NCBI GenBank assembly: GCA_913778765.1
Contig: CAJYXO010000100.1
Span: forward strand, 62,001 to 126,000
Direction: 5' to 3'
Source: an uncultured Massilia sp.
GTDB lineage: Bacteria; Pseudomonadota; Gammaproteobacteria; Burkholderiales; Burkholderiaceae_D
Length of the DNA stretch: 64,000 nt
This document shows positions 1 to 10,133 of this stretch, piece after piece. The stretch's first letter is position 1. Each line of letters begins with the position of its first letter. Below the pieces are notes generated by a model that did not search any database, was not told the DNA's origin, and was given only the letters and a program-made list of their open reading frames with translations. The translations under genes and the position numbers were made by a program.

Positions 1-1012
1 TCGGGGTCACCTTCAGCATGATGTGGCGGGCGTGGGTCTGCTGCACCACGGCGTCCTGGCCCTGCTCCTGCGCGGTCTGCGGCTTGCGCCGGTTGTTCAG
101 CTTGAGGATGTGGAAGCCGACGTTGGTGCGCATCACCGGCGTCACCTGGCCCGGCTGCAGCTTGCCGAGTTCGCCAGAGAACAGGGTCGGCAGGCGGTTC
201 GGATCGCGCCAGCCGACGGCGCCGCCCTGCAGGGCGTCCGGCGACTCGGAATAGGTGGTGGCCATCTTGGCGAAGTCGGCGCCGGTGCGCAGCTGGCGCG
301 CGACCTCGTCGGCGCGGGCCTTGCGCGCCGCGATCTGCTCGGGCGAGGCGTTTTCAGGGATGCGCACCAGGATCTGCGAGATGTCCACCTCGACGCGGTC
401 GGCGGCGGCGGCCTTCTCGGCGGCCATGTAGGTGTCGATCTCGGCGTCCGACACCTGGATCTTGGCGTCGACTTCGTGGTCGACCAGGCGCTGCATGACG
501 ATCTCGTTGCGGATCTGCTCGCGGAACTGGGCAAAGGTCATGCCCTCTTTTTCCATCTGGTTGCGCATCTCCTGCACGCTCATCTTCTGGCTTTCGGCGA
601 TGCGGCCGATAGCGCGGTCGAGTTCGATGTCGGACACGCGGATGCCGTATTCCTTGCCGAGCTGGAGCTGGGCGCGTTCGGTGATCATCGCCTCGACCAC
701 CTGGCGGCGCAGGTCTTCCGGATCGGGCAGCTGGGCGTTCTGGGCGCGCAGGCGCGCGCTGATCTCGTTGACGCGGTTGTCCACTTCGCGGCGGGTGATG
801 ACTTCGTCGTTGACGATCACATACACGGAGTCGATGACCTTGGCATTGCTCGAGGCCGGCGGCAGGAAGCCCGTCGACGGCTTCGCCGCGGCCGGAGCGG
901 CCGAAGAAGCGGCCTGTGCCAGGACGTCGCCGGCTGCGAGGGCACACAGCAGCACTGCTGCCAGCTTGACTTGATGCAAACGGGTAGTACGCATATTCAG
1001 GGAAGCACTCAT
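1..1012 (-). CDS. surA: Periplasmic chaperone / peptidyl-prolyl isomerase SurA (3' end lies outside the window)
   Basis: Reverse-strand translation from ATG at 1012 gives a signal peptide followed by ...SSNAKVIDSVYVIVNDEVITRREVDNRVNEI..., typical of the SurA N-terminal domain; directly downstream of lptD on the same strand. Not in the ORF track because it runs off the edge. Confidence 0.9.
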   Translation of the reverse strand, partial: MSASLNMRTTRLHQVKLAAVLLCALAAGDVLAQAASSAAPAAAKPSTGFLPPASSNAKVIDSVYVIVNDEVITRREVDNRVNEISARLRAQNAQLPDPEDLRRQVVEAMITERAQLQLGKEYGIRVSDIELDRAIGRIAESQKMSVQEMRNQMEKEGMTFAQFREQIRNEIVMQRLVDHEVDAKIQVSDAEIDTYMAAEKAAAADRVEVDISQILVRIPENASPEQIAARKARADEVARQLRTGADFAKMATTYSESPDALQGGAVGWRDPNRLPTLFSGELGKLQPGQVTPVMRTNVGFHILKLNNRRKPQTAQEQGQDAVVQQTHARHIMLKVTP

Positions 1013-1043
1013 TTCAGGTTTCTAGTTGTCCATGGCCAGACGC

Positions 1044-3323
1044 TCAAGGGCGGCCGACATTGGTGTTCAGCCGGGTGTAGCCCGGAATGCTCTTGTTAAA
1101 GGTTTCCAGCGGATTGCCGAAGCCCAGGCGCGACAGGCCATTCAGCTCGAGCTGGAAGAAAATCGGCGTCGAGGTCGTCTGCAGCGCGGTCACGAAGCGC
1201 TGCGCGCCCAGCCGGAACACCCAGCAGTCCGCCTTGTACTCGAGCCCGATCAGGGCCTCGAGCAGCTTGCGGTCGCGCAGCGAATAGCTGGCCCGGCCCA
1301 CACCATACCAGCGCCGCGACAGCGGCCACTGGCCCGAGGCGTCGACGTTGCGGAAACCGCTGGCCGCGCCGACGGTGTCACGCTGATAACGGTACTCGAA
1401 GTTCAGCACCTTCATCGGCGCCGGCGCCCACTGCAGACCGGCGTTCTTGCTGTACAGGCTGCGGCTCTGCGCATCGTATTGTACGCCGCTATCGAAGGTC
1501 CAGCTCTCCGAAATGCGGCCGGAAGCGGCCAGCAGGGCGTCCGAACGGGTCACGTTCATGGCCTCGTTATTGTCCAGGCGGACCTTCGGATCGCTGAAGT
1601 AATAGCGGCTGCCCACCACCAGGCGCAGGCGCTCGGCGCCGCTGCTCTGGATGAAGCGCGACACCACCGCCGCCGTCAGCTGGTTGGCGTCCGACACCTT
1701 GTCGGCGCCGACGAAACGGTTTTCCGTGAACAGCTGGGCGTAGTTGAAGCCGGCCACCGCGGTGTCGAAGTTCGGGGTCGCGCTCTGGTCCTTGTACGGG
1801 GTGCGCACGTAGAACAGGCGCGGCTCCAGGGTCTGGGTCGAGCCTTCGCCGAACAGCCCGGTCGGACGTTCGAAGATCAGGCCGGCGTCCAGCGAGCCGG
1901 TCGGCAGCACGCGCGAGATCTGGTTGCGCGGCAGCTTCGTGTCCGGGTCGATGTTGTTCTCGAGGTCGTACTGGGTCGCGTGCAGGGTCACCTTGGGCGT
2001 GAAGAACCAGCCCGGACGCACGATCGGGAAGCTGACCTGGCTGACCAGGTTGGCGCGGTTGCCCTGGACCAGGGTGTCGGTCGGGTGCGAGAAGCGCACC
2101 ATCTCGGCGTCCACCGCCCAGTCGAAGCCGCCAAGCACGTCGTAGCGGCCGGCGTGGAAGTTAATCTGCGGCAGGCGGTCGTAGGGACGCGGCACCGTCA
2201 GCGCGGCGGCGTTCGGGTTGTTCGGATCGCGCGACGCCGGGTCCTGCAGCACCTGGTAGCTCTGGACGCGGGCATTCAGGCTCCAGTAATGGCCCGAGTA
2301 GTCGGTGCGCAGCTCGCGCAGCAGCTGGCGCTCGGCGCTGGCCGCCACGGTGCGCGAGAAGTCGGACGGGTATTCGTCGTCGGAGGCGGCGTGCGCGTTC
2401 CAGCCGTAGGTCCAGCCCGGCGCCAGCGCCTGGCTGTGCAGGGTATCGATCCACCAGCGGTCGCGGTGCGCCACGCGGTCGTTCGGCAGCACCTCGATGT
2501 GGGTCTCGCCGCTGTAGAGGCCGCGCGAGGTTTCGCCGATGTAGCGCCCGGTGGCGCCCATCTGCAGGCCGCGGTTGAAGATATAGCGCGGGTACAGGGT
2601 CAGGTCGCGGTTCGGCGCGATGTTGACGTAGTACGGCACCATGATCTCGGCCGCGCCCTTGGAACCGGTGCCGATCGACGGCGGCAGCCAGCCCGAGCGG
2701 CGCGCGCCGGACAGCGAGAACGACAGCGCCGGCGTGCCGATGATGGGCACGTCCTTGAAATAGATGACGGTCTTGCCGGCGGTGCCGACGTCGCGCCCGC
2801 TGTCCAGGTTCAGGGTGCTGGATTTCAGGTACCAGTCCGGATCCGGGCCTTCGCAGGTGCTGTAGGTGCCGTCCACCACCACCGCCTGGTTCTCGCCCAG
2901 GAAATCGATGCGCGCGGCCTTGCCCTGGCCGTTATTCATTTGCAAATGGTAGGCCGGATTCAGCACCCAGCCCTTGCCGGTGGCGAGGTTCAGCTGCAGG
3001 GCGTCGCCCTTGTAGCGGTCGCCGAAGCGCCACATGTTGATGTGGCCCTGGGCCGTGACTTCGTCCTCGACCTGGCGGTAGCAGGCGGTGTCGGCGGTGA
3101 TGCCGGTGGCGCCGCGCGTGACTTCGACGTTGCGGAACATGTTCAGCTCACGGTCGGGACGGCCGGTGAACTCCTCGGCGCGCATGGTCGTGGGCTGGTC
3201 GTCGTCGTTGCGCGCCGCCGCCGGCGCGGTCTGCGCGTACAACGGCCCGGAGGCCACGGCGACGAGGGCGGAGAAGGCAGCGGCGCGCCGCGGCGGGAAA
3301 GGAAGGGCCGTAATCCAGCTCAT
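1044..3323 (-). CDS. lptD: LPS-assembly outer membrane protein LptD
   Basis: ORF 1044..3407(-), likely start near 3323 (MSWITALPFPPRRAAAF... signal peptide); OstA-like domain followed by a large beta-barrel (RRSGWLPPSIGTGSKGAAEIMVPYYVNIAPNRDLTLYPRY). Confidence 0.93.
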   Translation of the reverse strand: MSWITALPFPPRRAAAFSALVAVASGPLYAQTAPAAARNDDDQPTTMRAEEFTGRPDRELNMFRNVEVTRGATGITADTACYRQVEDEVTAQGHINMWRFGDRYKGDALQLNLATGKGWVLNPAYHLQMNNGQGKAARIDFLGENQAVVVDGTYSTCEGPDPDWYLKSSTLNLDSGRDVGTAGKTVIYFKDVPIIGTPALSFSLSGARRSGWLPPSIGTGSKGAAEIMVPYYVNIAPNRDLTLYPRYIFNRGLQMGATGRYIGETSRGLYSGETHIEVLPNDRVAHRDRWWIDTLHSQALAPGWTYGWNAHAASDDEYPSDFSRTVAASAERQLLRELRTDYSGHYWSLNARVQSYQVLQDPASRDPNNPNAAALTVPRPYDRLPQINFHAGRYDVLGGFDWAVDAEMVRFSHPTDTLVQGNRANLVSQVSFPIVRPGWFFTPKVTLHATQYDLENNIDPDTKLPRNQISRVLPTGSLDAGLIFERPTGLFGEGSTQTLEPRLFYVRTPYKDQSATPNFDTAVAGFNYAQLFTENRFVGADKVSDANQLTAAVVSRFIQSSGAERLRLVVGSRYYFSDPKVRLDNNEAMNVTRSDALLAASGRISESWTFDSGVQYDAQSRSLYSKNAGLQWAPAPMKVLNFEYRYQRDTVGAASGFRNVDASGQWPLSRRWYGVGRASYSLRDRKLLEALIGLEYKADCWVFRLGAQRFVTALQTTSTPIFFQLELNGLSRLGFGNPLETFNKSIPGYTRLNTNVGRP

Positions 3324-3418
3324 GAAAGATCGCGTTGCACCATAGAGGGCGATTTTTTGGATTGAATCCCTTATTATATGGGAATTCCTATCACCAACCG
3401 GATTCACCAGGCCGCTTC

Positions 3419-4477
3419 ATGTCTTCTCCGTCTCAACACTCTCCCACCGCCCTGGATAAGGATGTCCGCCTGGCCGATTTGAAGGCCTGGCTGGGCAGCC
3501 TGGACCTGGTCGACGTCGGGAGCCTGCGTCCTGCCTCGGCCGATGCCAGCTTCCGCCGCTACTTCCGGCTGGATGTTGTGCCCGCGCTACGCGCCAAGCT
3601 GGGCGACACCCTGGTCGCCATGGATGCGCCGCCCGAGCGCGAAAACGTGCCGGCCTACATCCACGTCGACGGCCTGCTGTTCGACGCCGGCGTCACCGTG
3701 CCGGCCATCGTCGCCCGCAAGGTCGAGGACGGCTTCCTGCTGCTGTCCGACCTCGGCACCACCACCTACCTGCAGCGCCTGAACGCCGACAACGCGGCCT
3801 TCATGTACTCGGACGCGGTCGACGCCCTGATCAAGTTCCAGCTCGCCAGCCAGCCCGGCGTGCTGCCGGAGTTCGACCGCGCCTTCGCCATGCGCGAAAT
3901 GAACCTGTTCCCGGAATGGTTCATCGGCCGCCACCTGGGCATCGAGATGAGCGACGCCCAGAAGGCCCAGCTCGACAAGGTGTTCGAGGCCATCTGCGCC
4001 AACGTGCTGGCCCAGCAGCAGGTGTATATGCACCGCGATTTCCATTCCCGCAACCTGATGTTCCTCGACCAGGGCAATCCGGGCGTGCTGGACTTCCAGG
4101 ACGCCGTGTTCGGCCCCGTCACCTACGACCTGGGCTCGCTGCTGCGCGACGCCTACATCCAGTGGGACGAGGAATTCGTGCTCGACTGGGTGGTGCGCTA
4201 CTGGCAAAGCGCGAAAAAGGCCGGCCTGCCGGTCAATCCGGACATCGACGACTTTTACCGCGATTTCGAATACATGGCCCTGCAGCGCCACCTGAAAATC
4301 CTCGGCATCTTCTGCCGCCTGAACTACCGCGACGGCAAGCCGCATTACCTGGGCGACCTGCCGACCGTGATGGACTACGTGCGCAAGACCGCCAACCGCT
4401 ACACCGAACTGAAACCGCTGCTGCGCCTGCTCGATGCCTTCGAGGACAAGGCGCCGCAGGTCGGTTACACCTTCTGA
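3419..4477 (+). CDS. amgK: Aminoglycoside-phosphotransferase-fold sugar kinase, AmgK-type (MurNAc/GlcNAc kinase)
   Basis: APH-like motif VYMHRDFHSRNLMFLDQGNPGVLDFQDAVFGPVTYDLGSLLRD; divergent from lptD and followed by a murU-like gene, the known cell-wall recycling arrangement. Confidence 0.85.
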   Translation: MSSPSQHSPTALDKDVRLADLKAWLGSLDLVDVGSLRPASADASFRRYFRLDVVPALRAKLGDTLVAMDAPPERENVPAYIHVDGLLFDAGVTVPAIVARKVEDGFLLLSDLGTTTYLQRLNADNAAFMYSDAVDALIKFQLASQPGVLPEFDRAFAMREMNLFPEWFIGRHLGIEMSDAQKAQLDKVFEAICANVLAQQQVYMHRDFHSRNLMFLDQGNPGVLDFQDAVFGPVTYDLGSLLRDAYIQWDEEFVLDWVVRYWQSAKKAGLPVNPDIDDFYRDFEYMALQRHLKILGIFCRLNYRDGKPHYLGDLPTVMDYVRKTANRYTELKPLLRLLDAFEDKAPQVGYTF

Positions 4478-4495
4478 TCCAGGTACGACTCCCCG

Positions 4496-5227
4496 ATGAA
4501 AGCCATGATTTTCGCCGCCGGCCGCGGCGAGCGGATGCGTCCGCTGACCGACACCATGCCCAAGCCGCTGGTCAAGGTGCGCGGCCGCCCGCTCATTACC
4601 TACCACGTGGTCAACCTGGTCCGCGCCGGCATCAAGGACATCGTCATCAACCACTCCCACCTCGGCCACATGATCGAGGAGGAGCTGGGCGACGGCAGCC
4701 GCTACGGCGCGCGCATCGTCTACTCGCACGAGCCGACGCCGCTGGAAACCGCCGGCGGCATCGCCAATGCCCTGCACCTGCTGGGCGACGAACCCTTCCT
4801 GGCCGTTTCCGGCGACATCTACGCGCCCTACTTCGACTTCGAACAGGTGCTGGATGCGCTGAAGGACACCGATGCGGTGGGCCAACCGATCCCCGTCGAC
4901 AAGCGGGATATCGCCTGGCTGTACCTGACACCGAACCCCTGGCACAACCCGGAGGGCGACTTCGGCCTGACCATGTACACGCTGTCGAACGAGGGAACGC
5001 CGAAGTGGAATTTCGCCGGCATCGGCGTCTACCGTCCTGAAATGTTCGACGGCGTGAAGGCTGGCGAGTTCCTGAAATTCGGCCCGCTCATGCGCAAGTT
5101 CATCGAGCGGGGTCGCGTCGGCGGCGAAATCTACGACGGCGAATGGGTCAACGTCGGCACCATGGGCCAGCTCGAAGAACTCAACGCCCCCTATTCCGCC
5201 AAAACCAAAGTCAAAGCCACGCCATGA
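4496..5227 (+). CDS. murU: Nucleotidyltransferase, MurU-type (MurNAc-1-P uridylyltransferase)
   Basis: N-terminal MKAMIFAAGRGERMRPLTDTMPKPLVKVRGRPLI nucleotidyltransferase signature; adjacent to amgK. Confidence 0.85.
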   Translation: MKAMIFAAGRGERMRPLTDTMPKPLVKVRGRPLITYHVVNLVRAGIKDIVINHSHLGHMIEEELGDGSRYGARIVYSHEPTPLETAGGIANALHLLGDEPFLAVSGDIYAPYFDFEQVLDALKDTDAVGQPIPVDKRDIAWLYLTPNPWHNPEGDFGLTMYTLSNEGTPKWNFAGIGVYRPEMFDGVKAGEFLKFGPLMRKFIERGRVGGEIYDGEWVNVGTMGQLEELNAPYSAKTKVKATP

Positions 5228-6558
5228 CCGATTACGCAGCACGCCGCGCGCGCCTGGCCGCGCAGATGCCGCCGGGCGCGGTGGCCGTGCTGCCGACCGC
5301 GCCGGAGGTCCTGCGCAACGGCGACAGCGACTACCCCTACCGGCACGACAGCAATTTTCATTACCTGACCGGGTTCGGCGAACCGGAAAGCGTGCTGGTG
5401 CTCGTCGCCGCCCTTGGCGACCGTCCCGCGCGGGCGATCCTGTTCTGCCGCGAGAAGAACCGCGAGCGCGAGATCTGGGACGGCTACCGCTACGGCCCCG
5501 AAGCCGCCAGAACAGCCTTCGGCATGGACGAAGCCTGGCCGATCGCCGAACTCGATACCCGCCTGCCCGACCTGTTGGCCAACGTCCCGGCGCTGTATTA
5601 CGCCACCGCCTCGAACGCCGCGCTGGATGCGCAAGTCCAGGGCTGGATCAAGGCGCTGCGCGCCCGTTCGCGCAGCGGCGTGACCGCGCCGTCCGCGTTC
5701 CACGATCTGATTCCGCTGCTGGACGAGATGCGCCTCATCAAGGACGCCGACGAACTGGCGACCATGCAGCGCGCCGGCGACATCTCCGGCAGGGCCCACG
5801 CCCGCGCGATGCGCGCCGCCCGTCCCGGCCTGCACGAATACGCGCTCGAAGCGGAGCTGCTGTACGACTTCCGTCGCCACGGCGCCCAGTTCCCGGCCTA
5901 TACGCCCATCGTCGCCTCCGGCCCCAACGCCTGCGTCCTGCACTACAACGTCAACGACCGCCCGATGCAGGACGGCGAGCTGGTGCTGATCGACGCCGGC
6001 TGCGAACTCGATGGCTACGCCTCGGACATCACCCGCACCTTCCCGGTGAACGGCCGCTTCAGCCCCGCCCAGCGCAAGCTGTATGAACTGGTGCTGGCGG
6101 CCCAGGACGCGGCGTTCGCGGCGATCGCCCCGGGACGGCCCTATTCCGCCTTCCACGAAGCCGCCTTGCGCGTGCTGGTGCAGGGCATGCTGGATTTCAA
6201 GCTGATCCCGGCGGGGCGGTTCGCCACCGTGGAGGACGCCATCGCCGCGAAGGCTCACGTATCCTTCTACATGCACGGCACCGGCCACTGGCTGGGCATG
6301 GACGTGCACGACGCCGGCGCCTACCGCGACCTGACCCATCCCGACAAGCCGTCGCGCGCGCTGGCGCCGGGCATGGTGCTGACCGTGGAGCCGGGCATCT
6401 ACGTGCGCCCGGCGGAGGGCGTGCCGGAGGAATACTGGCACATCGGCATCCGCATCGAGGACGACGTGGTCGTCACCGAAGATGGCTGCCGCATTCTGAC
6501 TTCGGCTGCGCCGAAGGCTATCGAGGAGATCGAAGCATTGGTGGGAACAGGAGCATGA
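5224..6558 (+). CDS. pepP: Xaa-Pro aminopeptidase (M24B)
   Basis: SDYPYRHDSNFHYLTGF and the M24 metal-binding motifs (LIDAGCELDGYASDITRTFPVNG; HGTGHWLGMDVHDAG; TVEPGIY). Confidence 0.92.
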   Translation: MTDYAARRARLAAQMPPGAVAVLPTAPEVLRNGDSDYPYRHDSNFHYLTGFGEPESVLVLVAALGDRPARAILFCREKNREREIWDGYRYGPEAARTAFGMDEAWPIAELDTRLPDLLANVPALYYATASNAALDAQVQGWIKALRARSRSGVTAPSAFHDLIPLLDEMRLIKDADELATMQRAGDISGRAHARAMRAARPGLHEYALEAELLYDFRRHGAQFPAYTPIVASGPNACVLHYNVNDRPMQDGELVLIDAGCELDGYASDITRTFPVNGRFSPAQRKLYELVLAAQDAAFAAIAPGRPYSAFHEAALRVLVQGMLDFKLIPAGRFATVEDAIAAKAHVSFYMHGTGHWLGMDVHDAGAYRDLTHPDKPSRALAPGMVLTVEPGIYVRPAEGVPEEYWHIGIRIEDDVVVTEDGCRILTSAAPKAIEEIEALVGTGA

Positions 6559-7721
6559 ACCAAGCCGGAAAGATCGAGGAAACGCTGGACGCCGACGTCG
6601 CCATCTGCGGCGCCGGCCCGGTCGGCATGGCGCTGGCCGCCCTGCTGGCGCGGCGCGGCGTGCCGGGCGCGCGCATCGTCCTCATCGACGGCAAGGCGCT
6701 GGGCCAGGCCATCGCCGACCCGCGCTCGATCGCGCTGGCCTGGGGCAGCCGTCTGCTGCTGGAAGACCTGGGCGCCTGGCCCTTGCCTGCCACCGCCATC
6801 CACCAGATCCACGTTTCGCGCCGCGGCCACCTGGGCCGCAGCCTGATGGACCGCGCCGAGCACGATCTGGAAGCGCTGGGCTATGTGGCGCGCTACGGCG
6901 ACGTGGTCGACTTTCTTGCCCGCGCCTGCGAGCGCGCCGGCGTGCGGGTGCTGCGGCCCTTGCGCGTGAGCGGCATCGACGAGCGTGCGGACGGCGTGGA
7001 TCTGCGCCTGGACGACGGCCGTACCCTGCACGCGAAGATCGCCGTACAGGCCGAAGGCGGCGTGTTCGGCGACCAGGCCGAGAAAACCAGCACGCGCGAC
7101 TACGGCCAGACCGCCGTCATCGCGCGCGTGTCCGCCAGCCGTCCGCTGGCCCACCGCGCCTTCGAGCGCTTCACGGACGAGGGACCACTGGCCCTGCTGC
7201 CGCAGGATGGCGCCGACGGCCACCAGTACGCGCTGGTGTGGTGCGTGCAGCCGGAACGCGCCCAGCGCCTGCTGGACCTGGGCGAAGACGATTTCCTGCA
7301 CGAGCTGGGCGAGGCCTTCGGCGAGCGCCTGGGACGGTTCACGAAGGTCTCGCCGCGCGTGGCCTTCCCCCTGGGCCTGAACACGGACCCGCGCGCCACC
7401 GCGCGCACAGTGGCGATCGGGAACGCGGCCCAGACCCTGCACCCGGTGGCCGGCCAGGGCCTGAACCTGGGCCTGCGCGATGCGGCCGTGCTGGCCAAGC
7501 TGCTGGCGCGCGAGCTGACGCCGGCGGCGGTCTCGCAGTTCGCTGCCGAACGCCAGCAGGACCGTGGCATGGTGATCCGCGCCACCGATGCGATGGCGCG
7601 GGTGTTTGCGGATCGCGGACCGCAGCAAGCCCTGTTCGGGCTGGCGCTGGCGGCTTTGGACACGGTCAAGCCGGCGCGGATGCTGCTGGCGGAATTGATG
7701 ATGTTCGGGCGGCGCGGCTAA
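6555..7721 (+). CDS. UbiH/UbiF/VisC/COQ6-family FAD-dependent monooxygenase
   Basis: DVAICGAGPVGMALAALLARRG (GxGxxG), second FAD motif AIGNAAQTLHPVAGQGLNLGLRDA; overlaps pepP stop by 4 bp. Confidence 0.88.
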   Translation: MNQAGKIEETLDADVAICGAGPVGMALAALLARRGVPGARIVLIDGKALGQAIADPRSIALAWGSRLLLEDLGAWPLPATAIHQIHVSRRGHLGRSLMDRAEHDLEALGYVARYGDVVDFLARACERAGVRVLRPLRVSGIDERADGVDLRLDDGRTLHAKIAVQAEGGVFGDQAEKTSTRDYGQTAVIARVSASRPLAHRAFERFTDEGPLALLPQDGADGHQYALVWCVQPERAQRLLDLGEDDFLHELGEAFGERLGRFTKVSPRVAFPLGLNTDPRATARTVAIGNAAQTLHPVAGQGLNLGLRDAAVLAKLLARELTPAAVSQFAAERQQDRGMVIRATDAMARVFADRGPQQALFGLALAALDTVKPARMLLAELMMFGRRG

Positions 7722-8311
7722 CGCATCATCCGGTCCAGCGCGACGATGGCGGCAATGCTCAAGGACGCGACGGCATAGGAGGCCAACTGGTCTTTCCAGC
7801 CAAGCAGCAGGCGCCTGCTGGCTTTCGCGACCAGGATGAGAAGCGCCGTTGTCACGATCAACGGCAGCGTCCACTTTCCCAGACCGAGAAACAGGCTGAC
7901 CCGCGCCTCGTCGTTCGGATATACGACACTTACCAGGCTGGCCGCCAGGCGCATGAAGAAGGCCGCATACAGAAACCCAAACGCCTTGGTCGAGGCGGAC
8001 CGCATCGCCAGTACATAGGCAACGAAGCCTTGCAGGACCGTGACCGCCGGCGCAGCAATGTCCGCCAGCGCCCTCTGCCACGGGGCGCTCGGCGACAGGT
8101 AACTGACGCCATTCAGGCCAAAGCGCATGTCGAAGCCGAGTGCCGCCCCCATCAGCCAGTGAGACGCTTCGTGAACCAGATTGGTCACGAAGAACGCCAG
8201 AACCAGCCATGCGAAAAATGCGGCGTCGAGCGTCATTGAAGGGCTGCCGCTTGACGCGGTGCGGGCAGGCCTGAGGTCCTGCCGCGATTCGTCGGTATCC
8301 AGGCTGTTCAT
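7718..8311 (-). CDS. Integral membrane protein with HEASH motif, M50-metalloprotease-like, function unknown
   Basis: 197 aa with several hydrophobic segments, NLVHEASHWLMGAALGF (HExxH) and a downstream YPNDEARVSLFLGL motif; ATGA overlap with pntB stop. Confidence 0.6.
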   Translation of the reverse strand: MNSLDTDESRQDLRPARTASSGSPSMTLDAAFFAWLVLAFFVTNLVHEASHWLMGAALGFDMRFGLNGVSYLSPSAPWQRALADIAAPAVTVLQGFVAYVLAMRSASTKAFGFLYAAFFMRLAASLVSVVYPNDEARVSLFLGLGKWTLPLIVTTALLILVAKASRRLLLGWKDQLASYAVASLSIAAIVALDRMMR

Positions 8312-9762
8312 TCCACCGCCTTGACCATGGCCTCGATCACCTTCTTCGCATCCCCGAACACCATCATCGTGTTCGGCTGGTAGAACAGGTCGTTGTCCAG
8401 CCCCGCGTAACCGGACGCCATCGAGCGCTTGTTGACGATGATGCTCTTGGCTTTATAGGCCTCCAGGATCGGCATGCCGGCGATCGGCGATTTCGGGTCC
8501 TTGGCGGCCGGGTTCACGACGTCGTTCGCGCCCAGCACCAGCACCACGTCGGTCTGGCCGAATTCGCCGTTGATGTCTTCCATCTCGGCCACCTGGTCGT
8601 AGGGTACTTCGGCCTCCGCCAGCAGCACGTTCATGTGGCCGGGCATGCGGCCCGCCACCGGGTGGATCGCGTAGCGCACCGTCACGCCGTGCTCGGTCAG
8701 CTTGTCGACCAGCTCCTTCACCGTGTGCTGGGCGCGCGCCACCGCCAGGCCGTAGCCCGGCACGATGATCACGGATTCCGCGTTCTGCAGGATGAAGGCC
8801 GCATCCTCGGGCGAACCCGATTTGACCGGGCGCTGTTCCTTGGCGCCGGTATCGAGCGCAACCGCCTCGCCGCCGAAGCCGCCCAGGATCACGTTGAAGA
8901 AGGAGCGGTTCATCGCCTTGCACATGATGTACGAGAGGATCGCGCCGCTCGAACCGACCAGCGAACCGGCGATGATCAGCATCGAGTTGTTCAGCGAGAA
9001 GCCGATGCCGGCCGCCGCCCAGCCCGAGTAGGAGTTTAGCATCGATACCACCACCGGCATGTCGGCGCCGCCGATCGGGATGATGATGAGTACCCCCAGC
9101 ACGAACGCCAGCGCGGCCATCACGATGTAGGGCGTCCAGGCCGGCGCGGCGCCATCCGAGAAGCAGAACACCAGCCCCAGTGCGACGATGGCGATGGCCA
9201 CCAGCAGGTTGATCAGGTGCTGGCCCGGATAGCGCACCGGCGCGCCCTGGAACAGGCGGAACTTGTACTTGCCGGCCAGCTTGCCGAAGGCGATCACGGA
9301 GCCCGAGAAGGTCACGGCGCCCACAAAAGTACCGATGAACAGTTCCAGCCGGTTGCCGAAGGGCAGCCCGGCGCCGCGCGCGGCGATGTTGAAGGCCCAG
9401 GGTTCCGATACCGCGGCGATCGCGATGCACACCGCGGCCAGGCCGATCAGCGAGTGCATGGCCGCCACCAGTTCCGGCATCTTGGTCATCTCGACGCGGC
9501 GCGCGGCCACGGCGCCGATCGCGCCGCCGACCACCACGCCCAGCAGCACCAGCCCGAACCCCATGCCGCCGGTCCGGATCTGCTCCTGCAGCTTGAACAT
9601 CAGGGCGATGGTCGTGACCACGGCGATCGCCATGCCGCTCATGCCGAACACGTTGCCCATGCGCGCCGTCGACGGCGACGACAATCCTTTCAAGGCCTGG
9701 ATGAAGCACACCGACGCCACCAGATACAGCAGCGTGACCACGTTCATGCTGATCATGTTCAT
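8308..9762 (-). CDS. pntB: NAD(P) transhydrogenase subunit beta
   Basis: ATG at 9762; membrane region plus NADP domain (SVIIVPGYGLAVARAQHTVKELVDKL...HPVAGRMPGHMNVLLAEA...GANDVVNPAA). Confidence 0.95.
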   Translation of the reverse strand: MNMISMNVVTLLYLVASVCFIQALKGLSSPSTARMGNVFGMSGMAIAVVTTIALMFKLQEQIRTGGMGFGLVLLGVVVGGAIGAVAARRVEMTKMPELVAAMHSLIGLAAVCIAIAAVSEPWAFNIAARGAGLPFGNRLELFIGTFVGAVTFSGSVIAFGKLAGKYKFRLFQGAPVRYPGQHLINLLVAIAIVALGLVFCFSDGAAPAWTPYIVMAALAFVLGVLIIIPIGGADMPVVVSMLNSYSGWAAAGIGFSLNNSMLIIAGSLVGSSGAILSYIMCKAMNRSFFNVILGGFGGEAVALDTGAKEQRPVKSGSPEDAAFILQNAESVIIVPGYGLAVARAQHTVKELVDKLTEHGVTVRYAIHPVAGRMPGHMNVLLAEAEVPYDQVAEMEDINGEFGQTDVVLVLGANDVVNPAAKDPKSPIAGMPILEAYKAKSIIVNKRSMASGYAGLDNDLFYQPNTMMVFGDAKKVIEAMVKAVE

Positions 9763-10106
9763 GCGGCCTCCCTGGCCTTGACCGCCGGGGCGGTCTCCGA
9801 TTCGGCGCGCCTGGCCTTCGGCTCCTTCTTCTTGAACATTTCCAGCATGCGCTGGGTCACCAGGAAGCCGCCGAACACGTTGACGGCCGCCAGCGCCACC
9901 GCCAGCGTACCCGCCACCTGGCCGGTCAATCCCTCGGTGAGGCCGGCCGCCAGCATGGCGCCGACGATGATGATGGCCGACACCGCATTCGTCACCGCCA
10001 TCAGGGGCGTGTGCAGGGCCGGCGTGACGGTCCACACCACGTGGTAGCCGACGTAGATCGCCAGCACGAAGATGATCAGGTTGATGATCGTGTGGTTGAT
10101 TTCCAT
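9759..10106 (-). CDS. pntAb: NAD(P) transhydrogenase subunit alpha part 2 (membrane)
   Basis: MEINHTIINLIIFVLAIYVGYHVVWTVTPALHTPLMAVTNAVSAIIIVGAM; AGGAGC RBS just upstream of ATG at 10106. Confidence 0.93.
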   Translation of the reverse strand: MEINHTIINLIIFVLAIYVGYHVVWTVTPALHTPLMAVTNAVSAIIIVGAMLAAGLTEGLTGQVAGTLAVALAAVNVFGGFLVTQRMLEMFKKKEPKARRAESETAPAVKAREAA

Positions 10107-10133
10107 ACTCTGCTCCTTAGGAACTTCAATGAA

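Noticed and set aside
1026-3365. 779-aa plus-strand ORF opposite lptD
   Set aside because: Same antisense artefact; the translation is compositionally biased (HQR/GVA) and lptD is clear on the other strand.
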